A stretch of DNA of 16,410 nucleotides from Burkholderiales bacterium (GTDB lineage Bacteria; Pseudomonadota; Gammaproteobacteria; Burkholderiales; Usitatibacteraceae): positions 1 to 16,410 of the forward strand of contig JACMOJ010000467.1 of NCBI GenBank assembly GCA_014378085.1, read 5' to 3'. Below, in pieces: positions 7,229 through 14,558 of the stretch. Within the stretch, counting starts at the first letter, position 1. Each line of letters begins with the position of its first letter. Both the position numbers and the translations under genes were made by a program. The notes beneath the pieces were generated by a model. It was not told the DNA's origin and did no database searches. It saw only the letters and a list, made by a program, of their open reading frames with translations.

Positions 7229-9841
7229 TCATTTGAATCGATACTCAAAACCCAGGCGGGCGTAGCGACCACGCAAGTCGTATTGTGAGGTATCAAAGAA
7301 GCCGCTGGCTGCGTCAAACGAAGGCTGCCGGTCGCTGATATTCTGCACACTTGCAATCAAGCGCAAAGTCTTTAACGGTGAATAAGATATGAAAATATCC
7401 TGCGTGATCTGGGAATCAATCGTGCGCGTACCCGCCGCAGTCACATTTGGGTTTTTCTGGTCGTAATGACCAATGAAGTTGCTGTTCAAGGTAAAAGCCC
7501 ACTCACCGAGATCCCAGTCGACACCTGCTTTGCTTCTGAATTTGGGCAACGCGCCGCGAGGACCACCGTTGGTTCCGGCGTATTGGACCAACTCGGCCCC
7601 AGCTGCGGGTGGTTGCTTGAAGCTCGACAGAAACGAAGTTGCGACACGAAAACTTAGCTTGCCAGCCGTCAATTCCTTCGGCACCGTGAATTTTGTCTCG
7701 GTATCAAAACCGGACACTTCGACTCTCGCAACGTTGTTATAACGGTCACGTATGGAAACGATGCCGCCACTGGCATCGCGGATGATGTCACCGGGGAACA
7801 GGGTCGGATTATTGACGATGAATTGGGCACCGTTGGGTGACACGAGATCCTTCTGAATAATTTTGTAATAGTCGACCGTAAAGCTCAAATCTTTGGTCGG
7901 CTCGAATACTAGTCCGACCGACGCCGAATTCGACTTCTCCGCTTTCAAATTCGGATTGCCCGTAAATACCTGGCTGACGATCACGTTTTGCGCAGCACCA
8001 GCAATCTGGATAAACGTGATCGAGGTAGCCTGAGAGTTTTCTGCCAGTGTTGGCGCACGGAAGCCTTTGCTTAACGAGGCTCTGACCAACAGCTCTTTGG
8101 TGAAAGTATATTTGGCGCCTACTTTCGGCGACACGGCGCTGCCAAAATCACTGTAATGGTCACCACGCGCGGCTAGTTGAAATTCCAGCGCTTTTGAAAT
8201 TGGCAGGCTCAATTCCCCATACACGGCGCTTACGTTTCGGGAGCCGCTGGTCGCAGACGCAGCCGTGCCTAACAATTTTCCCGCGACAATTTTGGCGTCA
8301 GGCGTGTCATTTATTTTTTCTTTGCGGAAATCCAGGCCTACCGCAAGCCCTACCGGGCCACCTGCAAGCGTCGTCAGGGTCGTGCTGGCCTTGGCGTCGG
8401 CACTCGTGAGTTCTGACTTTGAGTTACGTTCGGTGCCGATACGGATCGCGTCTGTTTGTGCGGTTGTTGGCGCGAGAAAGTTATAGGTGTTGTTAGTTAT
8501 GGCAGCAGCCAGCACACTTGCGTCGACCTGGTTACCCGTCGACTCCTTGATTTTGCTCTGGGAATTGCTCACCGCGGCTTCCCATTCCCAGGAGCCCGCT
8601 ACACCACTTACACCCGCCATCACACGATATACGTCGGTGTCGAGCTTGATCGCACGCGGACCAACATCAAAAAATGTATAGCGTAACTGGACCGTGCGGT
8701 TGTACGGATTTGAGGCATTGCCGATCGGAAGCACAACCGAGAACAGTCGGCCGCCCAACGTCGTTGGGTTATAGACCTGCGTGAGTTGGGTCATCGTCTG
8801 TGGCTGGTTAATCCACTTACTTTGGTTGTTGGCAACAGAAACTTCGCCGAATCCGGTCAAATTGGCGTTGAGTTCAACTGTGCCGCGGGTAGTCAAGCCA
8901 ATATTGCTTGCCTCCGGGTAAGCCGTGATGAACGGCGTCGTGGTGTGCGCGCAGAGCGTACCAGTGGTAAAAAATGGTGCGGCGAAAGGTGCTAATGTGA
9001 CCTGGTAGCCATTGCCAAGACACTTGGCAAATGCGCCCCGTGCAACGCCGTTCAGAGACGGTGAGAATACATAAGTGCCGGCAGAGGAAGACAGGAAGGC
9101 ATTGCCGCCGCCTGGAAAACGCGACAGATCGCCATCGCCCAGCCATTTACGCTCTGATAACAGCAATCGGTCCCGATGAAAGTAGTCGACAATGGCAAGC
9201 ACGTTGTATTTATCCTTGGCCAGACTGCCAAAGCCGAACGACAGACTGGCATTCGCCTCGCCCAAGCCGCCTTCAGTTGAGCGACCGCCGCTCGCGCTGA
9301 TCGTCGCACCTTGATAGTCCTTGCGCAAAATGAAGTTGACGACGCCAGCGATCGCGTCAGAGCCATAAATGGCTGATGCACCATCCTTAAGAATTTCGAT
9401 ACGCTCGATCGCTCCTTTCGGTATGGAGTTGATGTCCACAAACGTATCCTGGGTGCCCTTGGCAAATGCGTGGTTGGCCATGCGGCGACCGTTGATAAGT
9501 ACCAGCGTCGATTTCTGCCCGAGTCCGCGCAGGGAAACGCCCGAGGCACCAGACTGATTGTTGATCGCCGATTCGCTGGTGCTGCCACCACTGTTTATGG
9601 TTAGGCTACGCAGATATTCGCCAACCGAGGGTGCAGCCGAGCGCTCGATGTCCTCGCGCGTGATGACCAGCACGGGCAATGGCCCCTCGGAATCAATTCG
9701 CTTGATGTTTGAACCCGTGACTTCGATTCTTTCCAGCTTCTGCGCATCCTGTGCGAAGGCTCCATGTGTGGCAAAAAGCACGCAGGGCATGAGTCCGATA
9801 CATGCGAGGCGAAGAGTGAGCGCGTTATATTTAGGTGCCAT
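7229..9841 (-). CDS. TonB-dependent outer-membrane receptor (870 residues)
   Basis: A second, clearly different TonB-dependent receptor. The signal peptide ends at AFA|QD (30/31), followed by the TonB-box-like LERIEVTGSNIKR (36-48). The plug has SGASGVSLRGLGQKSTLVLINGRR (97-120), SIPKGAIERIEILKDGASAIYGSDAIAGVVNF (139-170) and a long barrel. This is the large plug type widespread in receptor-rich proteobacteria and associated with sugars, oligomers and other organic ligands. The C-terminus is GFEYRFK, with a lysine after the usual final aromatic. Ribosome site GAGAGGA lies just before the ATG at 9841. Site C lies 136 bases upstream and a terminator follows, so it is its own unit. With the 720-residue receptor it gives the locus two independent outer-membrane entry routes. 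The ligand is unknown. Confidence 0.96.
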   Translation of the reverse strand: MAPKYNALTLRLACIGLMPCVLFATHGAFAQDAQKLERIEVTGSNIKRIDSEGPLPVLVITREDIERSAAPSVGEYLRSLTINSGGSTSESAINNQSGASGVSLRGLGQKSTLVLINGRRMANHAFAKGTQDTFVDINSIPKGAIERIEILKDGASAIYGSDAIAGVVNFILRKDYQGATISASGGRSTEGGLGEANASLSFGFGSLAKDKYNVLAIVDYFHRDRLLLSERKWLGDGDLSRFPGGGNAFLSSSAGTYVFSPSLNGVARGAFAKCLGNGYQVTLAPFAAPFFTTGTLCAHTTTPFITAYPEASNIGLTTRGTVELNANLTGFGEVSVANNQSKWINQPQTMTQLTQVYNPTTLGGRLFSVVLPIGNASNPYNRTVQLRYTFFDVGPRAIKLDTDVYRVMAGVSGVAGSWEWEAAVSNSQSKIKESTGNQVDASVLAAAITNNTYNFLAPTTAQTDAIRIGTERNSKSELTSADAKASTTLTTLAGGPVGLAVGLDFRKEKINDTPDAKIVAGKLLGTAASATSGSRNVSAVYGELSLPISKALEFQLAARGDHYSDFGSAVSPKVGAKYTFTKELLVRASLSKGFRAPTLAENSQATSITFIQIAGAAQNVIVSQVFTGNPNLKAEKSNSASVGLVFEPTKDLSFTVDYYKIIQKDLVSPNGAQFIVNNPTLFPGDIIRDASGGIVSIRDRYNNVARVEVSGFDTETKFTVPKELTAGKLSFRVATSFLSSFKQPPAAGAELVQYAGTNGGPRGALPKFRSKAGVDWDLGEWAFTLNSNFIGHYDQKNPNVTAAGTRTIDSQITQDIFISYSPLKTLRLIASVQNISDRQPSFDAASGFFDTSQYDLRGRYARLGFEYRFK

Positions 9842-9977
9842 AAAAATCCTCTCTACGTTGGTTTATGGTGATTTCGGTGGGGTGAAGTCTTGAGACGTCG
9901 ACTCAATTGCGGCTCGGGGATAGCGCGCGACTTTAATGTTCGCGATCATGAAGAAAGGAAATATACATCGAATTTTT

Positions 9978-9997
9978 CACACTGTCCGGACAACTTT
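9978..9997. promoter_or_regulatory. Operator-like palindrome, site C (upstream of 870-residue TonB receptor)
   Basis: The core TGTCCGGACA is intact and the right arm ACTTT matches the other sites, but the left arm (CACAC) has diverged, so this is the weakest of the four. A TATATT at about 9957-9962 on the minus strand lies 17 bases from CGGACA inside the site, so here the palindrome may overlap a -35 element instead of the start point. Confidence 0.7.
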
Positions 9998-10003
9998 TGA
10001 GAC

Positions 10004-10024
10004 AAAAAACACCGAACGGTTCGG
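10004..10024 (-). terminator. Probable Rho-independent terminator of the DUF1838 gene
   Basis: On the minus strand CCGAA-CCG-TTCGG forms a short stem followed by TGTTTTTTG, about 45 bases after the DUF1838 stop and just upstream of site C. The stem is short (five pairs). The near-palindrome ACCGAACGGTTCGG could instead be a protein-binding site, but the following U-run favours a terminator. Confidence 0.6.
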
Positions 10025-10070
10025 CAGAGAATTCCTTCCGTCACACGTCATGTTCATGGTTGCCGACATG

Positions 10071-10991
10071 TTATTTCGCCTTCTTCTTTTCCATCACCTT
10101 CTTGAAATACGTCCACGAGGTTTCGTTCGGGCGCGCATCATCGAGCGGCGGTGCGTGGTTGTAAATTGGGTGATTCGTTGCGATTTCCTTCCTTATCCCT
10201 TCAGGTAATGCGTCATATCCACCGCGCATTTTTTTACCGCTGCCCGAGAAAATCATGTAGCCCTGACGGTCGCCCATTTTCATCCACGGCAGCAATTTTG
10301 AAATGCGTGTCCATGAGACAGTCGGGTAAGCCACGTTTTTCGAGGCATCGAGTAACTCATCCTTGTCGGCTATGAAATTGAAAATCTCCATCGCCTGATA
10401 TGTGCCGCCCACATAGTCCTGATATTCGCCGGCTAGCGGATTGGCATAGAACAGCGGAATTTCATAGGTGTACATGAATTTGTCTTCAATTTGCTGCCCG
10501 CGGAATTTAGCCGCGCCGCGTTCTCCTCTTGCCCAGGAGATCGGCGCATTGACCGGGTCATTGGTGATATGGACGACATCAACTTCCTCGTCGGTCCACG
10601 GATTTTTCCACGTCCTCACGACTTCGTTCGTTTTGGGATCCAGGTAGAACAACACTTCACGCGTGACCAGACGGTAGCCGTAACCCTTGACCGGATCCGT
10701 AAAACCTTTCGAGGCGCGAACGTTCATGCCCCAGTAGTGAAACAGATGGCGATCTTTCTCGCCCGCGATGCGCGTGTAGACGTTGCCCTCCCAGTAATAG
10801 ACCACCTCTTCGCCATCCTTAAGGCTCGATTGCAATTTACGGTCTGATTTAACGACATCGTCGGCGTTGTTCATGTCTAGCATCACGCGTGCCTGCGGTG
10901 TGGTCGGTGTGGTTGGACTATTTTCAGCGAAAGCGCTATTGCCAAGGCAAACCAGGGTGAGGGGAAATACCAACAGTTTTTTAAACATCAT
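10071..10991 (-). CDS. Secreted DUF1838 family protein
   Basis: A 306-residue protein recognised as DUF1838, a family of unknown function seen in proteobacteria and often exported. The N-terminus MMFKKLLVFPLTLVCLGNS is a Sec signal peptide with cleavage at AFA|EN (22/23), so the product is periplasmic or released. The mature part is rich in Tyr/Trp (EEVVYYWEGNVYTRI, HLFHYWGMNVRA, NPWTDEEVDVVHI, PLFYANPLAGEYQDY) and ends in a lysine-rich tail (VMEKKKAK). AAGGA lies five bases before the ATG at 10991 and eight before the ATG at 10988, so either may be used. An in-frame ATG at 11147 would place the operator inside the gene and destroy the signal peptide. It forms its own unit behind site D and probably acts on or binds the imported compound. 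That role is inference. Confidence 0.87.
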   Translation of the reverse strand: MMFKKLLVFPLTLVCLGNSAFAENSPTTPTTPQARVMLDMNNADDVVKSDRKLQSSLKDGEEVVYYWEGNVYTRIAGEKDRHLFHYWGMNVRASKGFTDPVKGYGYRLVTREVLFYLDPKTNEVVRTWKNPWTDEEVDVVHITNDPVNAPISWARGERGAAKFRGQQIEDKFMYTYEIPLFYANPLAGEYQDYVGGTYQAMEIFNFIADKDELLDASKNVAYPTVSWTRISKLLPWMKMGDRQGYMIFSGSGKKMRGGYDALPEGIRKEIATNHPIYNHAPPLDDARPNETSWTYFKKVMEKKKAK

Positions 10992-11022
10992 TGCGATCCT
11001 TTTGGGAGCTCTTAATTCTTGT

Positions 11023-11036
11023 GTGGCGTGCGCCAC
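11023..11036. repeat. Short inverted repeat in the DUF1838 leader
   Basis: GTGGCG-TG-CGCCAC, two six-base arms, lies about 30 bases before the DUF1838 start within the predicted 5' leader. It has no U-run on its downstream side in either direction, so it is not a terminator. It could fold as a five-pair RNA stem or be a second protein site. Confidence 0.4.
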
Positions 11037-11108
11037 GATTAAAAAAAACTTGTGCCTAACGTTCGAATCCCCACTCAAATAACGTGACAGCGCGATTTGT
11101 TGAAGGTA

Positions 11109-11128
11109 ATATTTGTCCGGACAACTTG
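11109..11128. promoter_or_regulatory. Operator-like palindrome, site D (between DUF1838 gene and plus-strand operon)
   Basis: The TTGTCCGGACAA core is complete and the AACTT arm is shared with the other sites. It lies 117 bases before the DUF1838 start and about 230 bases before the divergent hydrolase start, so it could influence both directions. It overlaps the predicted start point of the DUF1838 promoter. Confidence 0.78.
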
Positions 11129-11132
11129 AGGT

Positions 11133-11161
11133 AATGTAATGAATCAATCAAAAAAATGCAA
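11133..11161 (-). promoter_or_regulatory. Sigma70-like promoter of the DUF1838 gene
   Basis: The minus strand shows TTGCAT (-35, 11156-11161), a 17-base spacer and TACATT (-10, 11133-11138). As in the promoter at 7044-7072, five bases separate the -10 from the AAGTTG arm of the palindrome. The predicted leader is about 135 bases. Confidence 0.55.
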
Positions 11162-11361
11162 GTCCCAGCCTCATCGTTTGCGGGCGATGATGTCGGCGAA
11201 AATCGCTTGGTCCTTTTTTAAGTCCTAGGAAGCAATGTGATCCTGAGAGCGGCGAAGTGTCCGGTCATCACGATTCCCTTGCTTGGCTTTAAGTGAGAAC
11301 ACCAATGATCGGCAAATTGAAATGAAAAAATACTGTTTAATCTGGAGTTGAAACTGCGCCT
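11162..11361. other. Intergenic promoter region of the plus-strand operon
   Basis: About 200 bases that should drive the hydrolase operon to the right. I find no strong -35/-10 pair. At 11258-11267 TGTCCGGTCA differs by one base from the shared operator core TGTCCGGACA, but its outer arms are poor. GGAG at 11344-11347 is rather far (14 bases) from the hydrolase ATG, so translation of the first gene may be weak. Confidence 0.4.
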
Positions 11362-13002
11362 ATGAGAGTGAGTCAACAATTCATCAGGGTGGGTGACCGC
11401 CGGGTGATGATCCGTTACGCCGGACGCGGACCTGCGTTGCTTTTGCTGCACCAATCCCCGCAGAATTCGCGCGCGATGATTCCGTGGATTGAGAGGTTGG
11501 CGGCGACCTATGCCGTATTCGCACCCGACACGCCCGGCTTTGGTGAGTCCGATCCTTTGCCATTGGCGCAACCGGAGATATCGGATTACGCGGCTGCCGT
11601 GGCGTCGCTGCTTGATGCACTGGGGGTCGGGCGAGCGCTGGTGTACGGCGTACATACAGGTGCCGTCACCGCACTGCGTTTGGCGCTCGACTATCCGCAA
11701 AAAATTGCAGCGCTCATATGCGATGGATATGCACGCTTTGGCGCATTGGATCGCGAAGCGCTTCTCGCTAATTATTTGCCACCATTTGAACCGTCGTGGG
11801 ACGGCACGCATCTGATTTGGCTTTTTGCAAGGTTTCGTGAGCAGCACCTTTTCTTTCCCTGGAATGACGGATCGCAAGCTGCGCGTCTCGCGTATCCGCT
11901 GCCGTCACCGGCACATATCCACAACGATGTCATGCATGTACTCGATGCCGGTGACGGCTATCGAACCGGTTATCGCGCTCCATTTTTGTATGACGACCTG
12001 ACGGCTGCCGCGCGTCTGTTGCGACCCTCCTATATTTTCTATCGCACCGATGATGTGCTGGCACCGCACTTGAAACGCCTACCCGCACTGCCGACGAACG
12101 TGATCGCCGAGTTGGTGGATGGCGGGCCGCCTGGGTTGATTGCAAAGGCGGATGCGGTGTTTGCCGCGCACGCCAAGGAGGCGACGGTTATCGATAGCGT
12201 CGGTTGTGTGGATGTCGCGCGCGCGACCACGCGCTCCGTAATTGCATTGCCCGAAGGCGATCTCGCATATCGATTGATTCCCGGCAGTGGCGGGGAAGTC
12301 GTTGTGCATTTGCATGACATCGGATCGCCCGCCCGTATTCCCGTCACCAGTGATCACGCGGCTATGACGCTAGTGCCGGATCTGCCAGGCCACGGTGCCA
12401 GCCGCGATTGGATGCAGGATAAATGTGCGCCCGAAGCAATCGCAGGAGCATTGGTGGCGCTGATGGAATCACTCGGTTTGGAGCGCGTCACTATTGTGGC
12501 CATAGGAGGCAGTTGCCCAATTGGTGTCGCGTACGCAAATCTGATCGGCACGCGCTGCATAAAGCTCACATTGCAAAACGCTATCGCACTTGACGATGCC
12601 GAGCGCACGCAGTTTCTCGGTTTGCTACCGGACCTATCTGTGACGTCGACCGGCGCACAACTGCTGGCGGCATGGAACTATGCGCGATTGAAGTATTTGT
12701 TCTGGCCTTGGCTGCCTCAGAATGGAAAAGCCGTGCGTCAAACGATGGCACCGGCGCCGCGACGGGTTCACGCCGATGCGGTGGAAATACTTCGGGCGGG
12801 AAGCTGTTTTCAAGCTTTGTGGCGTGAGGCGCTAACAATGGATTTGGCTCGCTCGATTGAGGGTCTGCGGTGTCCCCTCGATCTGCTAAGTGCCGATGAA
12901 ACTGAGCCACTGCGCTTGGCGGCGAGGCTCGCAACGGCAGCAGGGCTTTCCCCGGTAGACGCAATGGCGAAAAATGAAGGATGGAAAACATGGCGGAAGT
13001 AG
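11362..13002 (+). CDS. Tandem (two-domain) alpha/beta-hydrolase
   Basis: A 546-residue protein made of two alpha/beta-hydrolase domains; a single domain is usually 260-300 residues. Domain 1 (about 1-275) has LLLLHQSPQNS (26-36, oxyanion strand), DTPGFGESD (56-64) and GVHTG (96-100), where His98 takes the place of the nucleophile Ser. Domain 2 (about 290-546) has DLPGHGAS (340-347) and GGSCP (382-386) with Ser384, though Pro386 replaces the usual Gly. The halves align without gaps for about 60 residues at a 283-residue offset (FFPW at 164-167 with FWPW at 447-450; H187, D189, L194, A196, G197 with H470, D472, L477, A479, G480), so the gene arose by internal duplication. It leads the plus-strand operon and overlaps the FAD oxidase gene. 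Ester, lactone or C-C bond cleavage is plausible. Which half is active is unknown. Confidence 0.88.
   Translation: MRVSQQFIRVGDRRVMIRYAGRGPALLLLHQSPQNSRAMIPWIERLAATYAVFAPDTPGFGESDPLPLAQPEISDYAAAVASLLDALGVGRALVYGVHTGAVTALRLALDYPQKIAALICDGYARFGALDREALLANYLPPFEPSWDGTHLIWLFARFREQHLFFPWNDGSQAARLAYPLPSPAHIHNDVMHVLDAGDGYRTGYRAPFLYDDLTAAARLLRPSYIFYRTDDVLAPHLKRLPALPTNVIAELVDGGPPGLIAKADAVFAAHAKEATVIDSVGCVDVARATTRSVIALPEGDLAYRLIPGSGGEVVVHLHDIGSPARIPVTSDHAAMTLVPDLPGHGASRDWMQDKCAPEAIAGALVALMESLGLERVTIVAIGGSCPIGVAYANLIGTRCIKLTLQNAIALDDAERTQFLGLLPDLSVTSTGAQLLAAWNYARLKYLFWPWLPQNGKAVRQTMAPAPRRVHADAVEILRAGSCFQALWREALTMDLARSIEGLRCPLDLLSADETEPLRLAARLATAAGLSPVDAMAKNEGWKTWRK
12977..12981 (+). promoter_or_regulatory. 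Ribosome binding site that sets the FAD oxidase start
   Basis: AAGGA lies eight bases before the ATG at 12990 but directly abuts the in-frame ATG at 12981, so translation should begin at 12990. It is inside the end of the hydrolase gene. Confidence 0.65.
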
Positions 13003-14558
13003 CCACAATGTCGACCGCCGCAAGAGGCCTGGTTGCCGCTCTGCAGAATTGCCTTGCAGCGGAAAACGTCATCACTGAAGCCGAAGAATTAGTTTTTTTC
13101 AGTCAGGATGTATTTGGCGAAGGTGAAATTCCAATCGCGGTGGCGCGTCCACAATCAGTGGCGGACGTTCAGGCGGTGGTGCGCGCCGTGACCGATGCGG
13201 GTCTTGCCATCATCGCGCGCGGTGGCGGCTTGAGCTATACCGATGGCTACATTGCGACCCAGCCTTCTGTGATGATCGATTTGTCGGCGGTGAATCGCAT
13301 CGTTGAAATCAATTGTGAAGATCGTTACGTGGTCGTTGAGTCGGGTGCGAAGTGGGCGGATATCGATGCCGCGCTGGCACCATTGGGTTTGCGCACACCG
13401 TACTGGGGCCCGCTCTCCGGATTGCGCTCGACGGTCGGCGGCGCGCTTTCGCAGGGCAGTGTATTTCTCGGTTCCGGATTGCATGGCGGCGTGGGTGACG
13501 CGGTGATCGGCATTGAGGTCGTGACGGCGAGTGGTGAAATTTTGCGAACCGGCAGCGCGGGGGCGGGCAACACACCTCCATTCATGCGCTATTTCGGGCC
13601 GGACCTAACGGGGTTATTTGTTGGCGATTCGGGTGCGTTGGGAATCAAGGTGCGCGCCACATTTCGGCTCATTCCGCGTCCACAGGCGTTGGATTTCTTG
13701 TCATTTGAATTTATCAGCAGTGAAAAAATGCTGGCTGCGATGACGGAAATTTCGCGGCACAATATTGCCAGCGAATGTTTTGCGTTTGACCCGTATCTGG
13801 CGGAAGTGCGGATGAAACGCGCCAGTTTGTTTGCGGATGCCAGAGTGCTCGCTAACGTGGTCAAGCAATCGGGACTGCTGGCCGGCGCGAAAATGGCGGC
13901 AGCGGGGCGCAATTTCCTGAAAGCGGGTTGTTTTTCGGCGCACGTGATCATTGAGGCGGATAGCGAAGCGGCAATGGTTCCGCGCATGAAGCTCGCTCGC
14001 GCCATCATGTCAAATGGTGGTACGGAAACCGATAATTCCATCCCCAAGGCGATGCGATCAACGCCCTTTGCGGTACCGAACAACATGCTTGGCCCTGCCG
14101 GTGAACGTTGGGTACCAGTGCACGGCATTTTTCCGCATTCAAAAGCACTCGCCGCGCTGCGTGCCTGCGAGGCCGTGTTCGCAGAGACCCGAGAGACGAT
14201 GGATAAGTATTGCATCAAGACGGGCTACCTAATGAGCACCGTGTCGCAACAGTCAACGTTGATCGAACCTGTTTTTTTCTGGCCAGATTCGCACACCGCG
14301 TATCACAAACGCATGGTGGAGCGCGGCTATCTGGAAAAGATCGGCGAACCGGCTGATAATCCGGCCGCGCGTGCAGCGGTCCATAAATTAAAGCGTGCCG
14401 TTGCCGATACATTGCGTGATCTCGGCGCGGTCCACTTTCAGCTCGGCAAATTCTACGACTATCGGAAAGGGCGCGATCCGTCAGGCTTGGCATTATTCGA
14501 TGCGATCAAACACCAACTGGACCCCAACAATCGTATGAATCCGGGCGCGCTGCGATGA
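12990..14558 (+). CDS. FAD-linked oxidase/dehydrogenase (VAO/PCMH-type, GlcD-like)
   Basis: A 522-residue flavoenzyme of the vanillyl-alcohol-oxidase/PCMH fold, which oxidises an alcohol, hydroxy acid or phenol-like substrate. The FAD-binding domain has PIAVARPQSVADVQAVVRAV (48-67), the pyrophosphate loop ARGGGLSYTDGY (76-87), STVGGALSQGSV (147-158) and VGDSGALGIKVRATFRLIPRP (211-231). The C-terminal cap ends in the family signature LDPNNRMNPGAL. The pyrophosphate loop has no His, so FAD is probably not covalently attached there. The gene overlaps the end of the double hydrolase by 13 bases and the VOC gene by four (ATGA), so all three are one operon. The closest relatives by look are 4-cresol-dehydrogenase-like and glycolate-oxidase-like subunits. 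The substrate is unknown, and no cytochrome partner is visible. Confidence 0.92.
   Translation: MAEVATMSTAARGLVAALQNCLAAENVITEAEELVFFSQDVFGEGEIPIAVARPQSVADVQAVVRAVTDAGLAIIARGGGLSYTDGYIATQPSVMIDLSAVNRIVEINCEDRYVVVESGAKWADIDAALAPLGLRTPYWGPLSGLRSTVGGALSQGSVFLGSGLHGGVGDAVIGIEVVTASGEILRTGSAGAGNTPPFMRYFGPDLTGLFVGDSGALGIKVRATFRLIPRPQALDFLSFEFISSEKMLAAMTEISRHNIASECFAFDPYLAEVRMKRASLFADARVLANVVKQSGLLAGAKMAAAGRNFLKAGCFSAHVIIEADSEAAMVPRMKLARAIMSNGGTETDNSIPKAMRSTPFAVPNNMLGPAGERWVPVHGIFPHSKALAALRACEAVFAETRETMDKYCIKTGYLMSTVSQQSTLIEPVFFWPDSHTAYHKRMVERGYLEKIGEPADNPAARAAVHKLKRAVADTLRDLGAVHFQLGKFYDYRKGRDPSGLALFDAIKHQLDPNNRMNPGALR

Noticed and set aside
10011..10024. ACCGAACGGTTCGG as a TetR-type operator
   Set aside because: The near-palindrome is followed on the minus strand by a U-run just after a gene end, so a terminator explains it better; not fully excluded.
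10992..11147. Long form of the DUF1838 protein starting at 11147
   Set aside because: It would include operator D and place about 50 unrelated residues before a clear signal peptide; AAGGA precedes the ATG pair at 10988-10991.
11218..11877. 219-codon open frame on the minus strand
   Set aside because: It overlaps the start of the double hydrolase on the other strand and has a composition (many Arg, His, Cys) typical of antisense shadow frames.
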